Positions 1 to 7,679 of a DNA stretch of 14,905 nucleotides are shown here, piece by piece. The stretch spans positions 1 through 14,905 of the forward strand of contig JAILDD010000121.1 of the NCBI GenBank assembly GCA_024689605.1. The letters are read 5' to 3'. Source of the stretch: Lachnospiraceae bacterium. GTDB lineage: Bacteria; Bacillota_A; Clostridia; Lachnospirales; Lachnospiraceae. Position 1 is the stretch's first letter. Each line of letters begins with the position of its first letter. The notes beneath the pieces are model-generated. The model saw nothing but the letters and a program-made list of their open reading frames with translations, was not told the DNA's origin and did no database searches. Both the position numbers and the translations under genes were made by a program.

Positions 1-1
1 A

Positions 2-943
2 AATGTAGCCCATGACTATGGAAGAAAAGTTGCCATAGAGGGGCGCAGCATGGTAAGCATAATAGATATTGCCATAAAGCTTGAGAAATTAAGCGTTCCG
101 GAAGATACCATAGTGGATATTGACAGACTTAAGGATTTCCCGGAAGACAAGCAGGTGATAATCACTACCGGAAGCCAGGGGGAGCGTCTTGCGGCACTTT
201 CAAGAATGGCAAACGGAACACACAAGAAGATCGTGATCAATCCCAAGGATGCGGTTGTATTTTCATCACATCCCATACCGGGCAATGAAAAGGCCGTGAC
301 CAAGATCATAAACGAGATCTTTTTGCGGGGAGCGGATGTTATATTCCAGGATACCCATGTGTCCGGACATGCCTGCCAGGAAGAGATAAAGCTTATCTAT
401 TCGCTGACAAGACCCAAATATGCGATACCTGTACATGGAGAGTATAAGCATTTGAAGGCTCAGGCCAAGATCGCATCGACTCTTGGGTATGACAGTGAAC
501 ATATCGTGATAGCACATAGCGGTGATGTGATAGAATTTGACCGGGAAAACGTGTCGAAATCGGCCCAGGTGCAGTCCGGCTTCATATTTGTGGACGGCCT
601 CGGCGTCGGTGATGTGGGAAATGTGGTACTGCGCGACAGGCAGAGACTTGCCGATGACGGAATAATGGTGCTTGTAATGGCGATGGATAGTGCGGAACGT
701 GTGGTTTCGGGACCTGAGATCGTGACCAGAGGCTTTGTATATGTCAAGGAAGCAGACGAGCTTCTTGAAGACATCCATATGATAATAGATGATACGGTGG
801 TGGATTATTATGAACGCTGCCAGAAGGACACCAGAGAGCATAACAAGTTAAAGAACAGCATAAAGGATGCCGTGGGTGAGTACATATGGAAAAAGACCAA
901 GCGCAGGCCCATGGTGCTGCCGGTGATACTTGAGATAGGATAA
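2..943 (+). CDS. rnj: Ribonuclease J, C-terminal part (5' end outside window)
   Basis: RNase J is a cytoplasmic zinc-dependent 5'-3' exonuclease and endonuclease of mRNA decay and rRNA maturation, built on a metallo-beta-lactamase/beta-CASP fold. The reading frame is open from base 2, so the gene starts upstream; about 313 codons of a family of roughly 555 residues are visible. The frame opens with NVAHDYGRK, then shows the beta-CASP segment (IITTGSQGE), the SGHA motif at 362-373 and the PVHGE motif at 428-442, whose histidines belong to the active-site set. The C-terminal domain follows (FVDGLGVGDVGN, then RPMVLPVILEI at the end), so the 3' end is intact. A ylbF-like gene follows after a short gap and is probably cotranscribed. 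Family assignment is firm; J1 versus J2 cannot be decided from this fragment. Confidence 0.95.
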   Translation, partial: NVAHDYGRKVAIEGRSMVSIIDIAIKLEKLSVPEDTIVDIDRLKDFPEDKQVIITTGSQGERLAALSRMANGTHKKIVINPKDAVVFSSHPIPGNEKAVTKIINEIFLRGADVIFQDTHVSGHACQEEIKLIYSLTRPKYAIPVHGEYKHLKAQAKIASTLGYDSEHIVIAHSGDVIEFDRENVSKSAQVQSGFIFVDGLGVGDVGNVVLRDRQRLADDGIMVLVMAMDSAERVVSGPEIVTRGFVYVKEADELLEDIHMIIDDTVVDYYERCQKDTREHNKLKNSIKDAVGEYIWKKTKRRPMVLPVILEIG

Positions 944-984
944 GTGCAGCCGGTAACCTGTATTTATAGGAGGCTTTGAACGGA

Positions 985-1311
985 ATGGTTGAGGTCGAAA
1001 ACGAATTATTCAGTCTGGTGGAAGCGGTAAAGCATTCCGCAACCTTTAAGGAATATGACAGGTGGAGACGGATACTCAAGGCAGATCCTGAGCTTTTTGC
1101 AAAGGTGAACAGGTACCGTGCGGAGAATTACAGGCTTCAGTGTCTTGAAGATGACGGCACGCTTCAGGATAAGATAGAGAAATTTGCGGAAGATAACAGG
1201 GAACTTTCGGAGGAGCCGAGGGTGCATGCTTTTCTGGAAGCTGAGGTCGCACTCTGCAGGATGCTGCAGGAGATCACTCTCAGAGTAGTCAGGGGGATTG
1301 ATTTTGAGTAA
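985..1311 (+). CDS. YlbF/YmcA family protein
   Basis: This is a 108-residue, wholly helical, charged protein of the YlbF/YmcA (DUF964) family. In B. subtilis, YlbF and YmcA form a complex with YaaT that specifies RNase Y-dependent mRNA maturation; a similar role here is inference. The match rests on length, the early ELFSLVEAVKHSATFKEYDR segment and the helical repeats LQDKIEKFAEDN and AEVALCRMLQEI; no membrane segment or signal peptide is seen. Start choice: an in-frame TTG at 976 lies only 2 nt after AGGAGG (968-973), too close to be used, so ATG 985 (11 nt) is preferred. It lies directly downstream of RNase J, and its stop overlaps the start of the next gene, suggesting translational coupling. 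Which paralogue of the family it is cannot be told. Confidence 0.75.
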   Translation: MVEVENELFSLVEAVKHSATFKEYDRWRRILKADPELFAKVNRYRAENYRLQCLEDDGTLQDKIEKFAEDNRELSEEPRVHAFLEAEVALCRMLQEITLRVVRGIDFE

Positions 1312-1831
1312 TATCAGTACGAAAAAGATAGTCTGGATGATAGCAAAAACTGTTGTGTCAGTTATTATTTTGATGCTGCTTTTTTCCCTGATATACGGTA
1401 CTGCACAGAAGGCGTATGATTTTGGCTTCAGGATATTTGCAGAGGATCCTGTGGCACCGCCTCCGGGACTTACGGTATCGGTGGCAGTAGTGGAAGGCAA
1501 ATCCGTAATGGAAGTGGGTGAGATACTGCAGGAAAAAGGTCTCATCAGGGATGCAAAGCTCTTTTATCTGCAGGAACTCTTTTCGAATTATCACGGCAAG
1601 CTGCAACCGGGGATATACGAACTCAGCAATTCAATGACTCCTGAAGAGATGATGGCGGTAATGGCGGCAAATGCACCGGACGAGATAGAGGGTGAGGAAG
1701 AAGTAACTGTCAGCGGAAACAGCGAGAGCTCTGAGCTGCTGGATGAAAATGCGGACACGGAGTATGTGGGAACGGAAGAAACCTCCGATGAGGAGATGGA
1801 AGAAACATTCGTGGACGAGGCTGCAGAGTAG
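1304..1831 (+). CDS. MltG-like membrane protein without catalytic domain
   Basis: This 175-residue protein has a short N-terminus, one membrane segment (about residues 9-31), a periplasmic-type domain (about 57-123) and an acidic tail. The domain resembles the LysM-like domain of the endolytic murein transglycosylase MltG/YceG: VVEGKSVMEVGEILQEKGLI, a loading segment ending GKLQPGIYEL, then SMTPEEMMAVM. MltG enzymes run to about 340-360 residues with a C-terminal catalytic glutamate domain, which is missing; instead residues 126-175 contain 22 Asp/Glu and no Lys/Arg. There is no sign of a frameshift, as the downstream DNA encodes the next gene. Start: TTG 1304 lies 7 nt after AGGGGG (1291-1296), better than TTG 1298 at 1 nt; it overlaps the upstream stop. 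A methyltransferase gene follows as in the B. subtilis yrrL-yrrM order. The role is unknown; a regulatory or scaffold function in wall synthesis is conjecture. Confidence 0.6.
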   Translation: MSNISTKKIVWMIAKTVVSVIILMLLFSLIYGTAQKAYDFGFRIFAEDPVAPPPGLTVSVAVVEGKSVMEVGEILQEKGLIRDAKLFYLQELFSNYHGKLQPGIYELSNSMTPEEMMAVMAANAPDEIEGEEEVTVSGNSESSELLDENADTEYVGTEETSDEEMEETFVDEAAE

Positions 1832-1871
1832 GACTTCAATAGCTGTATTGCGGATAAATGCCGGATATAAA

Positions 1872-2528
1872 ATGTCTGATAAAGAAAGATTTGAATCATA
1901 TACTGAATCCCTTGCGTGCGGTATCAGTCCTGAACTGGAAAAAATCCGCACCCAGGCTGTAGAGGAACAGGTGCCTGTAATCCGTGACGGAACCAGGCAG
2001 CTGTTGTTTTTCCTTATAAGAGTACATAAGGTCAGGAAGATACTTGAGGTGGGTACCGGAACAGGTTATTCAGCACTTGCCATGTGGGAAGCTTCTGACA
2101 GACAGGCGCATATAACTACTATAGAGAATTATGAAAAACGCATCATAAAGGCAAAGGAAAATTTTGCAAAGCTTAATGCGGAAGATTATATTGAATTTAT
2201 TACAGATGATGCGGATGATGCTTTAGGAAAGATCAGCGGAAGCTTCGATATGGTATTTATGGATGCCGCAAAAGGACAGTACGGGCAGTGGCTTGGACAT
2301 GCGGTCCGTCTTCTTAAGCCCGGCGGGATACTGGTTTCAGATAATGTGCTCCATGACATGGATGTTTTGGAGTCAAGGTATGCCGTGTGCAGGAGGGACC
2401 GTACCATTCATTCAAGGATGAGGGAATACATGTATGAGCTTACCCACAGGGATGACATGGAGACGCTTATACTTGACACCGGTGACGGAACCGCAGTTTC
2501 TGTCATGAAGAATGAAATGCAGCAGTAG
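1872..2528 (+). CDS. trmR: O-methyltransferase, TrmR type (tRNA 5-hydroxyuridine methyltransferase)
   Basis: This is an SAM-dependent class I methyltransferase of O-methyltransferase family 3, 218 residues from ATG 1872, the usual length. Motif I ILEVGTGTGYSA is at 57-68, the acidic SAM-ribose position in TTIENYEKR at 82-90, the metal-site region DMVFMDAAKGQY at 126-137, and KPGGILVSDNVL at 149-160. In B. subtilis the homologue YrrM (TrmR) methylates 5-hydroxyuridine at tRNA position 34 to 5-methoxyuridine. The identification as TrmR rests on the neighbourhood: MltG-like gene before, U32 hydroxylation protein after. The same frame stays open upstream to 1743, but that part overlaps the preceding gene. 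The Shine-Dalgarno before 1872 is weak, so the start is chosen by protein length and spacing from the upstream stop. Another catechol-type substrate cannot be excluded. Confidence 0.8.
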   Translation: MSDKERFESYTESLACGISPELEKIRTQAVEEQVPVIRDGTRQLLFFLIRVHKVRKILEVGTGTGYSALAMWEASDRQAHITTIENYEKRIIKAKENFAKLNAEDYIEFITDDADDALGKISGSFDMVFMDAAKGQYGQWLGHAVRLLKPGGILVSDNVLHDMDVLESRYAVCRRDRTIHSRMREYMYELTHRDDMETLILDTGDGTAVSVMKNEMQQ

Positions 2529-2588
2529 AAAATCTGTGCGGAAAGGTGTCTGCAGAAAGAAAACGGAAATAATTCAGAGAAGATCAGG

Positions 2589-3905
2589 ATGAAATCAGAA
2601 AAAATGAGTGGAAAGAATGACAAAGACAGTATAAAAAGACCGGAGCTGCTTATACCGGCAGGTTCTTTGGAGGTGCTTAAGGTTGCGGTAGACTATGGCG
2701 CTGATGCGGTGTACATCGGTGGTGATGTTTTCAGCCTCAGGGCAAAGGCAAAGAATTTTTCTGCTGAAGATATGGCAGCGGGGATTGAATATGCTCATTC
2801 AAAAAATGTCAGAGTGCATGTTACGGCTAACATACTGGCACATAATGGTGACATTGCCAATGCGGAAGATTATTTTAAGCAGTTAAAAGAGCTTAAGCCG
2901 GACGCACTTATCATTTCAGATCCCGGGATGTTTATGACTGCCAGAAGGGTATGCCCTGAAATAGACATACACATTTCAACCCAGGCTAACAATACGAATT
3001 ATGAGACCTGCCGTTTCTGGTATGAGCAGGGCGCAAAGAGGATAGTGACGGCCAGGGAGCTTTCGCTTAAAGAGATAAAGGAAATGCGGGAAAAAATCCC
3101 GGCAGACCTTGAGCTGGAGAGTTTTATACATGGTGCCATGTGCATTTCCTATTCGGGGAGATGCCTGCTTTCCAATTATTTTACAGGCAGGGATGCCAAC
3201 AAAGGTGCCTGCACCCACCCCTGCAGATGGAAATATGCCGTGGTGGAAGAAAGCCGGCCGGGCGAGTACCTGCCCATAGAGGAGAATGAGCGGGGGACGT
3301 TTATTTTCAATTCGAAAGACCTCTGTATGATCGAACACATTCCGGAGCTTCTGGATGCAGGAATAGACAGTTACAAGATAGAGGGGCGTATGAAGACCGC
3401 TTTGTACGTGGCAACTGTTGCGCGGACCTACCGCAGGGCTATCGACCGGTGCATGGAGAGCAGGGAAGGTTATCTTGCGGATATGGAATGGTACAAAAAA
3501 GAAATCGCCAGCTGTACATACAGGCAGTTTACTACCGGATTTTACTTCGGGCGTACCGATGAAAACAGCCAGATATATGACAGTAATACATATATCAATG
3601 AATGCATATATCTGGGCAAGGTGGCTGAGAGCCGGATTGAGGCTGACGGCAGCAGAATATACAGGCTTGTCCAGAAGAATAAGTTTTCCGTGGGCGAAGA
3701 ACTGGAAGTAATGAAAAAGGACGGAAGGGACATACATGTAAAGTGCGTTTCAATGTTTGATGGCGATATGAATCGGATAGATTCCTGTCCGCACCCTGAA
3801 ATGACTGTGTGGTTCGGACTGGAAAAAACAGATGGGACAGCGCTTAATGAAACTGAGATTCCGGATGAGGGTGAACTGATAAGATTGAGAAAAACACAAA
3901 ATTAA
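2589..3905 (+). CDS. trhP: U32 family protein, TrhP type (tRNA U34 hydroxylation)
   Basis: This 438-residue protein has the U32 hallmarks: PELLIPAGSLEVLKVAVDYG at 18-37 and the U32 signature ESFIHGAMCISYSGRCLLS at 177-195. It continues with GACTHPCRW (206-214), PGEYLP, NSKDLC and KIEGRMK, closely following E. coli YegQ (TrhP) and B. subtilis YrrO. Cysteines 185, 192, 208 and 212 are candidates for metal or Fe-S binding, by analogy with the Fe-S U32 proteins UbiU/UbiV. TrhP proteins take part in prephenate-dependent 5-hydroxyuridine formation at the wobble base, so this gene and the upstream methyltransferase form a hydroxylate-then-methylate pair. It is annotated in many genomes as a collagenase-like peptidase; protease activity is not implied by anything visible. 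B. subtilis has two adjacent copies (yrrN, yrrO), here only one. Start: ATG 2589 with a weak AGAGAAG; ATG 2604 is an alternative. Confidence 0.85.
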   Translation: MKSEKMSGKNDKDSIKRPELLIPAGSLEVLKVAVDYGADAVYIGGDVFSLRAKAKNFSAEDMAAGIEYAHSKNVRVHVTANILAHNGDIANAEDYFKQLKELKPDALIISDPGMFMTARRVCPEIDIHISTQANNTNYETCRFWYEQGAKRIVTARELSLKEIKEMREKIPADLELESFIHGAMCISYSGRCLLSNYFTGRDANKGACTHPCRWKYAVVEESRPGEYLPIEENERGTFIFNSKDLCMIEHIPELLDAGIDSYKIEGRMKTALYVATVARTYRRAIDRCMESREGYLADMEWYKKEIASCTYRQFTTGFYFGRTDENSQIYDSNTYINECIYLGKVAESRIEADGSRIYRLVQKNKFSVGEELEVMKKDGRDIHVKCVSMFDGDMNRIDSCPHPEMTVWFGLEKTDGTALNETEIPDEGELIRLRKTQN

Positions 3906-3971
3906 ATCAATATTCAATATAAAACAATATAAATTAAAAGAAGGTTCAATAATTTGAGGGGTGTAGCCGGA

Positions 3972-3983
3972 CCGCATATGCGG
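3972..3983. promoter_or_regulatory. 12-bp perfect palindrome overlapping a ribosome binding site
   Basis: CCGCATATGCGG is a perfect dyad in the leader of the 86-residue orphan gene. Its last two G residues are the first two of the GGAGG ribosome binding site (3982-3986). It could be an operator, or in RNA a 4-bp stem with an ATAT loop that partly covers the Shine-Dalgarno. The palindrome is seen directly; any regulatory use is inference. Confidence 0.4.
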
Positions 3984-3997
3984 AGGAAAGGGGTAAA

Positions 3998-4258
3998 ATG
4001 AGATTTCTTGCATCAATAGACGGAAATATAGTAAACGGAGACTGTGTAGACAGTATACAGATCGTGGCTGCAGGTAATTATGAGGGCAGCAGGTATCGTG
4101 TGGTAATTAATACCATGGCGGGAAAAGAGATAATATTCTCCGAAGAACGGACAAAGGAAGATGCTTTTATGCTTTCGGGTGGGATAATGAACATACTGAT
4201 CTCAGGGCAGGAAGGCATAATCACAACGGATGAGATAAAAAGACGTCTTATGCAGTAG
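3998..4258 (+). CDS. Hypothetical 86-residue protein
   Basis: I do not recognise this protein. It is small and soluble-looking, with no membrane segment or signal peptide and a single Cys (residue 15). The first half alternates as beta strands would (MRFLASIDGNIVNGD, then SRYRVVINTMAGKEIIFSEE), and the second half is helical with a Gly-Gly turn (AFMLSGGIMNILISG) and a basic C-terminus (DEIKRRLMQ). It reads as a real gene: ATG is preceded by GGAGGAAAGGGG (3982-3993), it fills the space between two recognised genes, and no competing frame is plausible. It is separated from the U32 gene by about 90 AT-rich bases with no clear terminator, so it may be read from that operon or from a weak promoter of its own. 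No function is proposed. Confidence 0.7.
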   Translation: MRFLASIDGNIVNGDCVDSIQIVAAGNYEGSRYRVVINTMAGKEIIFSEERTKEDAFMLSGGIMNILISGQEGIITTDEIKRRLMQ

Positions 4259-4290
4259 TAAATATGATGACTACATATTACGGCGTGTTA

Positions 4291-4341
4291 TTTATCGGAA
4301 AATTCACTTTAATTGCGGATTTTCTGATAAACAGAATTTTC
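4291..4341 (+). promoter_or_regulatory. glnN leader with two mutually exclusive hairpins
   Basis: Bases 4291-4303 (TTTATCGGAAAAT) pair with 4319-4331 (ATTTTCTGATAAA) in a 13-bp stem with one G-T wobble and a 15-nt loop. The 5' arm can instead pair through GAAAATTC (4298-4305) with GAATTTTC (4334-4341). The two pairings cannot form together, the layout expected of a switching leader or a set of related protein sites. No U-run follows either stem, so a simple terminator is unlikely. No sigma-A promoter in the 4259-4372 gap is convincing. Confidence 0.4.
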
Positions 4342-4372
4342 GGAGCTGCAAAAAGCGGCGGAAAGGAAAAAA

Positions 4373-6484
4373 ATGGGTGAGAGTATAGATATTGAAAGCC
4401 TGTTTGGTGAGAATGTCTTTACCATCAGGAAGATGAAGGAATACCTTCCGAAAAATGTCTATAAGGACGTGGAGAAGGTCATGAATGAGGGCGGAGAGCT
4501 TTCCAAAACATCGGCTGATGTGGTGGCAAAGGCCATGAAAGACTGGGCTGTTGAAAAGGGGGCGACACATTTCACCCACTGGTTCCAGCCACTTACAGGC
4601 ATAACGGCGGAAAAGCATGATTCTTTTATCACGGTTCCCGATGAGGAAGGCCGTGTGCTGCTTGAATTCTCAGGCAAAGAGCTGATAAAGGGTGAACCGG
4701 ATGCTTCATCCTTCCCGTCGGGCGGACTTAGAGCTACTTTTGAAGCGAGAGGCTATACAGCATGGGATATCACTTCCCCGGCATTCATAAAAGAGGATGC
4801 TACAGGCAAGATACTCTGCATTCCTACTGCATTCTGTTCATATACGGGCGAAGCCCTTGATAAAAAGACTCCGCTGCTTCGGTCTGAACAGGCACTTTCC
4901 GAACAGGCTGTGAGGATAGCAAGGCTTTTCGGGCACGATGATGTAAAGAAAGTCACATGCTCGGTAGGACTTGAACAGGAGTATTTCCTTGTGGACCGGA
5001 AAAAATATCTGGAGAGGGAAGATCTGATACTTACAGGCCGCACGCTGTATGGTGCAGCGGCGCCCAAGGGACAGGAACTTGACGACCACTATTTCGGCGC
5101 CATACCTGAAAGGGTAGGTTCCTTTATGAAGGATCTCAATGTGGAACTGTGGAAACTGGGTGTCACCGCCAAGACACAGCACAATGAGGCAGCACCTGCC
5201 CAGCATGAGCTGGCACCTATTTTTGAAAACGGAAATATCGCCATTGACCATAACCAGCTGGTGATGGAAACCATGAAGAAGGTGGCGGAGCGCCACGGAC
5301 TTGCGTGTCTCCTGCATGAAAAGCCTTTTGCCGGAGTAAACGGCTCGGGAAAGCATGACAACTGGTCACTGGTAACCGATACGGGAATGAATCTGCTGGA
5401 TCCGGGTCAGACTCCGAATGAGAATATCCAGTTCCTGCTGGTGCTTGCCTGCATGATCAAGGCAATCGATGTGCATGCCTGCCTTCTGAGACAGTCTGCG
5501 TCGGATGTGGGGAATGATCACAGACTTGGGGCGGCAGAAGCACCGCCTGCCATAATATCGGTATTCCTGGGCGATCAGCTGGACGATGTGGTGGAGCAGC
5601 TGGTATCCACCGGTGAGGCAAGGAAATCAAAGCGGGGCGGCAAGCTCCGTACGGGAGTTTCTACACTGCCGGATCTTGAAAAGGATGCTACGGACCGTAA
5701 CCGCACATCACCTTTTGCATTTACGGGAAATAAGTTTGAATTCAGGATGCTGGGATCCAGCGATTCCGCAGCGGAGCCCAATACCACGATAAATGCTATC
5801 GTGGCAGAGGCTTTCTGCGAGGCGGCAGACAGGCTGGAGAAGGCTGATGATTTCGATATGGCTGTACATGACCTGATAAAAGAGTACCTTACGGAACACA
5901 GAAGGGTTATTTTTAACGGTAACGGCTATTCACAGAGCTGGGTAAAGGAAGCTGAACGCAGAGGGCTGCCTAACCTTGAGACGATGGTGGATGCAGTAGA
6001 CAGCCTGCTTAGCAAAGATTCGGTGAAAATGTATGAGAAATTTAAGATTTTCACGAAAGCGGAGCTGGAATCCAGGGCAGAGGTCCTGTATGACAAGTAT
6101 TCAAAGACCGTCTGCATAGAGGCTCGCACCATGGCGGATATGGCAAGGAAACAGATCGTTCCGGCGGTCATGAAATATACGGGTGAGATCGCGGATAAGG
6201 CATTGCTGGTAGAAAAAGCCGGCGGAAGGGCTGATGTGCATAAGCAGCTTCTGGCTGATCTTACGTCGCTTTTGTGTGAAACACAGGATATGCTCGTAAA
6301 GCTGGAAAAGGATCTTGAAACGGCAAATGGCATAAAAGCCGCAAAGGAAAGGGCATTTTTCTATAAGGACAATGTCATGGCGGATATGGAGTCACTTCGC
6401 GTACCTGCAGACAGGCTTGAGACTTTAGTGGATAAGAGCGTATGGCCTTTCCCGACCTATGGTGACCTGCTGTTCGAGGTATGA
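4373..6484 (+). CDS. glnN: Glutamine synthetase, type III
   Basis: This enzyme makes glutamine from glutamate and ammonia with ATP and is a main entry of nitrogen into the cell. The 703-residue length marks GSIII, far longer than the roughly 440-470 residues of GSI. The N-terminal GSIII region contains [12 protein letters not shown] (65-76). The catalytic core shows GLEQEYF (199-205), [19 protein letters not shown] (267-285), the flap and glutamate-site region [12 protein letters not shown] (321-332), and [20 protein letters not shown] (457-476). The C-terminal GSIII extension is present. The start has AAAGGA (4362-4367) at 5 nt. The stop overlaps the frame of the next gene (ATGA at 6481-6484). 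The leader may carry a regulatory RNA structure. Identification is firm; the family normally forms dodecamers. Confidence 0.97.
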   Translation: MGESIDIESLFGENVFTIRKMKEYLPKNVYKDVEKVMNEGGELSKTSADVVAKAMKDWAVEKGATHFTHWFQPLTGITAEKHDSFITVPDEEGRVLLEFSGKELIKGEPDASSFPSGGLRATFEARGYTAWDITSPAFIKEDATGKILCIPTAFCSYTGEALDKKTPLLRSEQALSEQAVRIARLFGHDDVKKVTCSVGLEQEYFLVDRKKYLEREDLILTGRTLYGAAAPKGQELDDHYFGAIPERVGSFMKDLNVELWKLGVTAKTQHNEAAPAQHELAPIFENGNIAIDHNQLVMETMKKVAERHGLACLLHEKPFAGVNGSGKHDNWSLVTDTGMNLLDPGQTPNENIQFLLVLACMIKAIDVHACLLRQSASDVGNDHRLGAAEAPPAIISVFLGDQLDDVVEQLVSTGEARKSKRGGKLRTGVSTLPDLEKDATDRNRTSPFAFTGNKFEFRMLGSSDSAAEPNTTINAIVAEAFCEAADRLEKADDFDMAVHDLIKEYLTEHRRVIFNGNGYSQSWVKEAERRGLPNLETMVDAVDSLLSKDSVKMYEKFKIFTKAELESRAEVLYDKYSKTVCIEARTMADMARKQIVPAVMKYTGEIADKALLVEKAGGRADVHKQLLADLTSLLCETQDMLVKLEKDLETANGIKAAKERAFFYKDNVMADMESLRVPADRLETLVDKSVWPFPTYGDLLFEV

Positions 6485-6486
6485 CG

Positions 6487-7158
6487 ATGGATTCTAAAGC
6501 TGTCATATTTGATATGGACGGTGTGATACTGGATACGGAGCGCATATATAACGGCGCCTGGGACCGGTTCGCTGTTTCAAACGGATTTGACAGGGATATG
6601 ATACGTAAAATGGTGCTTGACTGTACCGGAACCAAGGAAGAATATACTATCCGGCGTGTGACGGAGACGATAGGCAGTATCATGAGCTACGAGGAAAGTA
6701 TTGCTATTGTCAGGCGTTATTTTGCGGAAGAGATCTCAAAAAACGGTCTTCCCGAGAAAACGTATGTCGACGAGATACTTTCGGATCTTAAGGACAGCAA
6801 AGCTGTGCTGGGACTGGCGTCCTCCACAAAAGAAAAGATCGTCCGCAGGGAAATGGATGAAGTGGGTCTTACAGGATATTTTGATGTGATACTGGGCGGA
6901 GATAATGTAAAGTCCGGTAAGCCGGCTCCGGATATTTTTCTTACGTGTGCCGGACTTATGAAGTGCACACCATCCGAATGTTTTGTTGTAGAAGATTCAT
7001 ATAACGGGATCAGGGCTGCACGGAATGCCGGAATGCATGCGATAATGGTTCCTGACCAGATGCCGCCGAACGAAGAGATGGAATCCCTGGCAGAGGTAAT
7101 ATTGGATGACTTGAAGCAGGTGTTTGCTTATCTGGAGTCGGCATGGAATCAGGTGTGA
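6487..7158 (+). CDS. HAD-superfamily hydrolase, beta-phosphoglucomutase-like
   Basis: This is a 223-residue HAD subfamily IA protein. Motif I FDMDGVILDTE (8-18) supplies the nucleophile Asp9 and acid/base Asp11; then come a helical cap, motif II LASST, motif III Lys in SGKPAPDIFL, and motif IV VVEDSYNGIRAARNAGM. Members are phosphatases of phosphorylated sugars or metabolites, or beta-phosphoglucomutases; the substrate cannot be read from sequence. Start: an ATG at 6481 overlaps the glnN stop as ATGA, but GAGG (6476-6479) lies 7 nt before ATG 6487 and only 1 nt before 6481, so 6487 is preferred. Either way it is tightly coupled to glutamine synthetase. Whether it has a nitrogen-related role is unknown. 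No intrinsic terminator is evident between it and the HU promoter. Confidence 0.85.
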   Translation: MDSKAVIFDMDGVILDTERIYNGAWDRFAVSNGFDRDMIRKMVLDCTGTKEEYTIRRVTETIGSIMSYEESIAIVRRYFAEEISKNGLPEKTYVDEILSDLKDSKAVLGLASSTKEKIVRREMDEVGLTGYFDVILGGDNVKSGKPAPDIFLTCAGLMKCTPSECFVVEDSYNGIRAARNAGMHAIMVPDQMPPNEEMESLAEVILDDLKQVFAYLESAWNQV

Positions 7159-7214
7159 TGCAGCTGTAAAATGGAGATGCTGTTCTATACGGCTGTCCTA
7201 TACTGAATAGCTTC

Positions 7215-7243
7215 TTGACAAATACAGTTAAAACCACTATAAA
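7215..7243 (+). promoter_or_regulatory. Sigma-A type promoter of the HU gene
   Basis: TTGACA (7215-7220), exactly 17 bp, then TATAAA (7238-7243): a consensus -35 and a one-mismatch -10. Transcription would start near 7250, leaving about 40 nt of leader before the HU start. Such a strong promoter fits an abundant nucleoid protein. Confidence 0.85.
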
Positions 7244-7288
7244 AGTACTGTAGTTTTTAGATAATTTATGCAGGAGGAAATTTTTACT

Positions 7289-7561
7289 ATGAACAAAACA
7301 GAATTAGTTGCAGCTATAGCCGAGAAGTCCGGTCTTACAAAAAAGGATGCTGAGGCGGCTATGAATGCATTCACAGAGACAGTTGCTGCTGAGCTTAAAA
7401 AGGGTGAGAAGGTTCAGCTTGTCGGTTTCGGTACATTCGAGGTATCTGAGAGGGCAGCGCGTACAGGACGCAATCCCCGTACGGGCGAGACAATGGAAAT
7501 CGCAGCTTCCAAGACACCTAAGTTCCATCCCGGTAAGGCTTTTAAGGATGCTATTGGCTGA
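7289..7561 (+). CDS. hup: DNA-binding protein HU
   Basis: HU is the histone-like dimeric nucleoid protein that bends DNA. The product is exactly 90 residues, the standard size, with [18 protein letters not shown] at the N-terminus, the core [19 protein letters not shown] (45-63) and the intercalating Pro63 at the tip of the arm, ending [13 protein letters not shown]. The frame extends upstream to an ATG at 7268, but AGGAGG (7272-7277) lies inside that extension and correctly serves ATG 7289. It has a strong promoter and is followed by a strong hairpin terminator. The codons are of the high-expression type (many AAG, GCT, CGT/CGC). The adjacency HU then rqcP is typical of Clostridia. Confidence 0.97.
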   Translation: MNKTELVAAIAEKSGLTKKDAEAAMNAFTETVAAELKKGEKVQLVGFGTFEVSERAARTGRNPRTGETMEIAASKTPKFHPGKAFKDAIG

Positions 7562-7632
7562 AAGCGGCATCATTTCGGCTGTGGTTTAGAGAATCGTTAT
7601 CAAATCGCATAGTCGGTAAATTTGATTTTGAG

Positions 7633-7679
7633 CTGCGGAGCATTCGGACTCTAAAAGGATCCGGGGCTCCGCAGTTTTT
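7633..7679 (+). terminator. Intrinsic terminator after HU, upstream of rqcP
   Basis: CTGCGGAGC (7633-7641) pairs with GCTCCGCAG (7666-7674), a 9-bp GC-rich stem whose loop can pair further (TCGGA with TCCGG-type pairs), followed by TTTTT (7675-7679). The next gene's ribosome binding site starts only 6 nt later with no promoter between, so it probably acts as a partial terminator that lets some transcription through. Confidence 0.9.

Noticed and set aside
266..841. Minus-strand frame of about 190 codons opposite RNase J
   Set aside because: Antisense shadow of a conserved gene, with no ribosome binding site or recognisable motif.
1743..1871. Longer N-terminus of the O-methyltransferase
   Set aside because: It overlaps the acidic tail of the preceding gene in another frame, and ATG 1872 gives the normal family length.
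2976..3737. Long minus-strand frame of about 250 codons opposite the U32 gene
   Set aside because: Lies wholly inside a well-recognised plus-strand gene, shows no family motif and has the look of a codon-bias shadow.
3906..3971. Promoter in the AT-rich spacer after the U32 gene (TATAAA at 3918-3923 and 3928-3933)
   Set aside because: No acceptable -35 at 16-18 bp from either hexamer, and AT-rich DNA yields such hexamers by chance.
4259..4372. Glutamine riboswitch or ANTAR target before glutamine synthetase
   Set aside because: The loop of the main stem is 15 nt and there is no pair of short hexaloop hairpins; no known riboswitch core was recognised.
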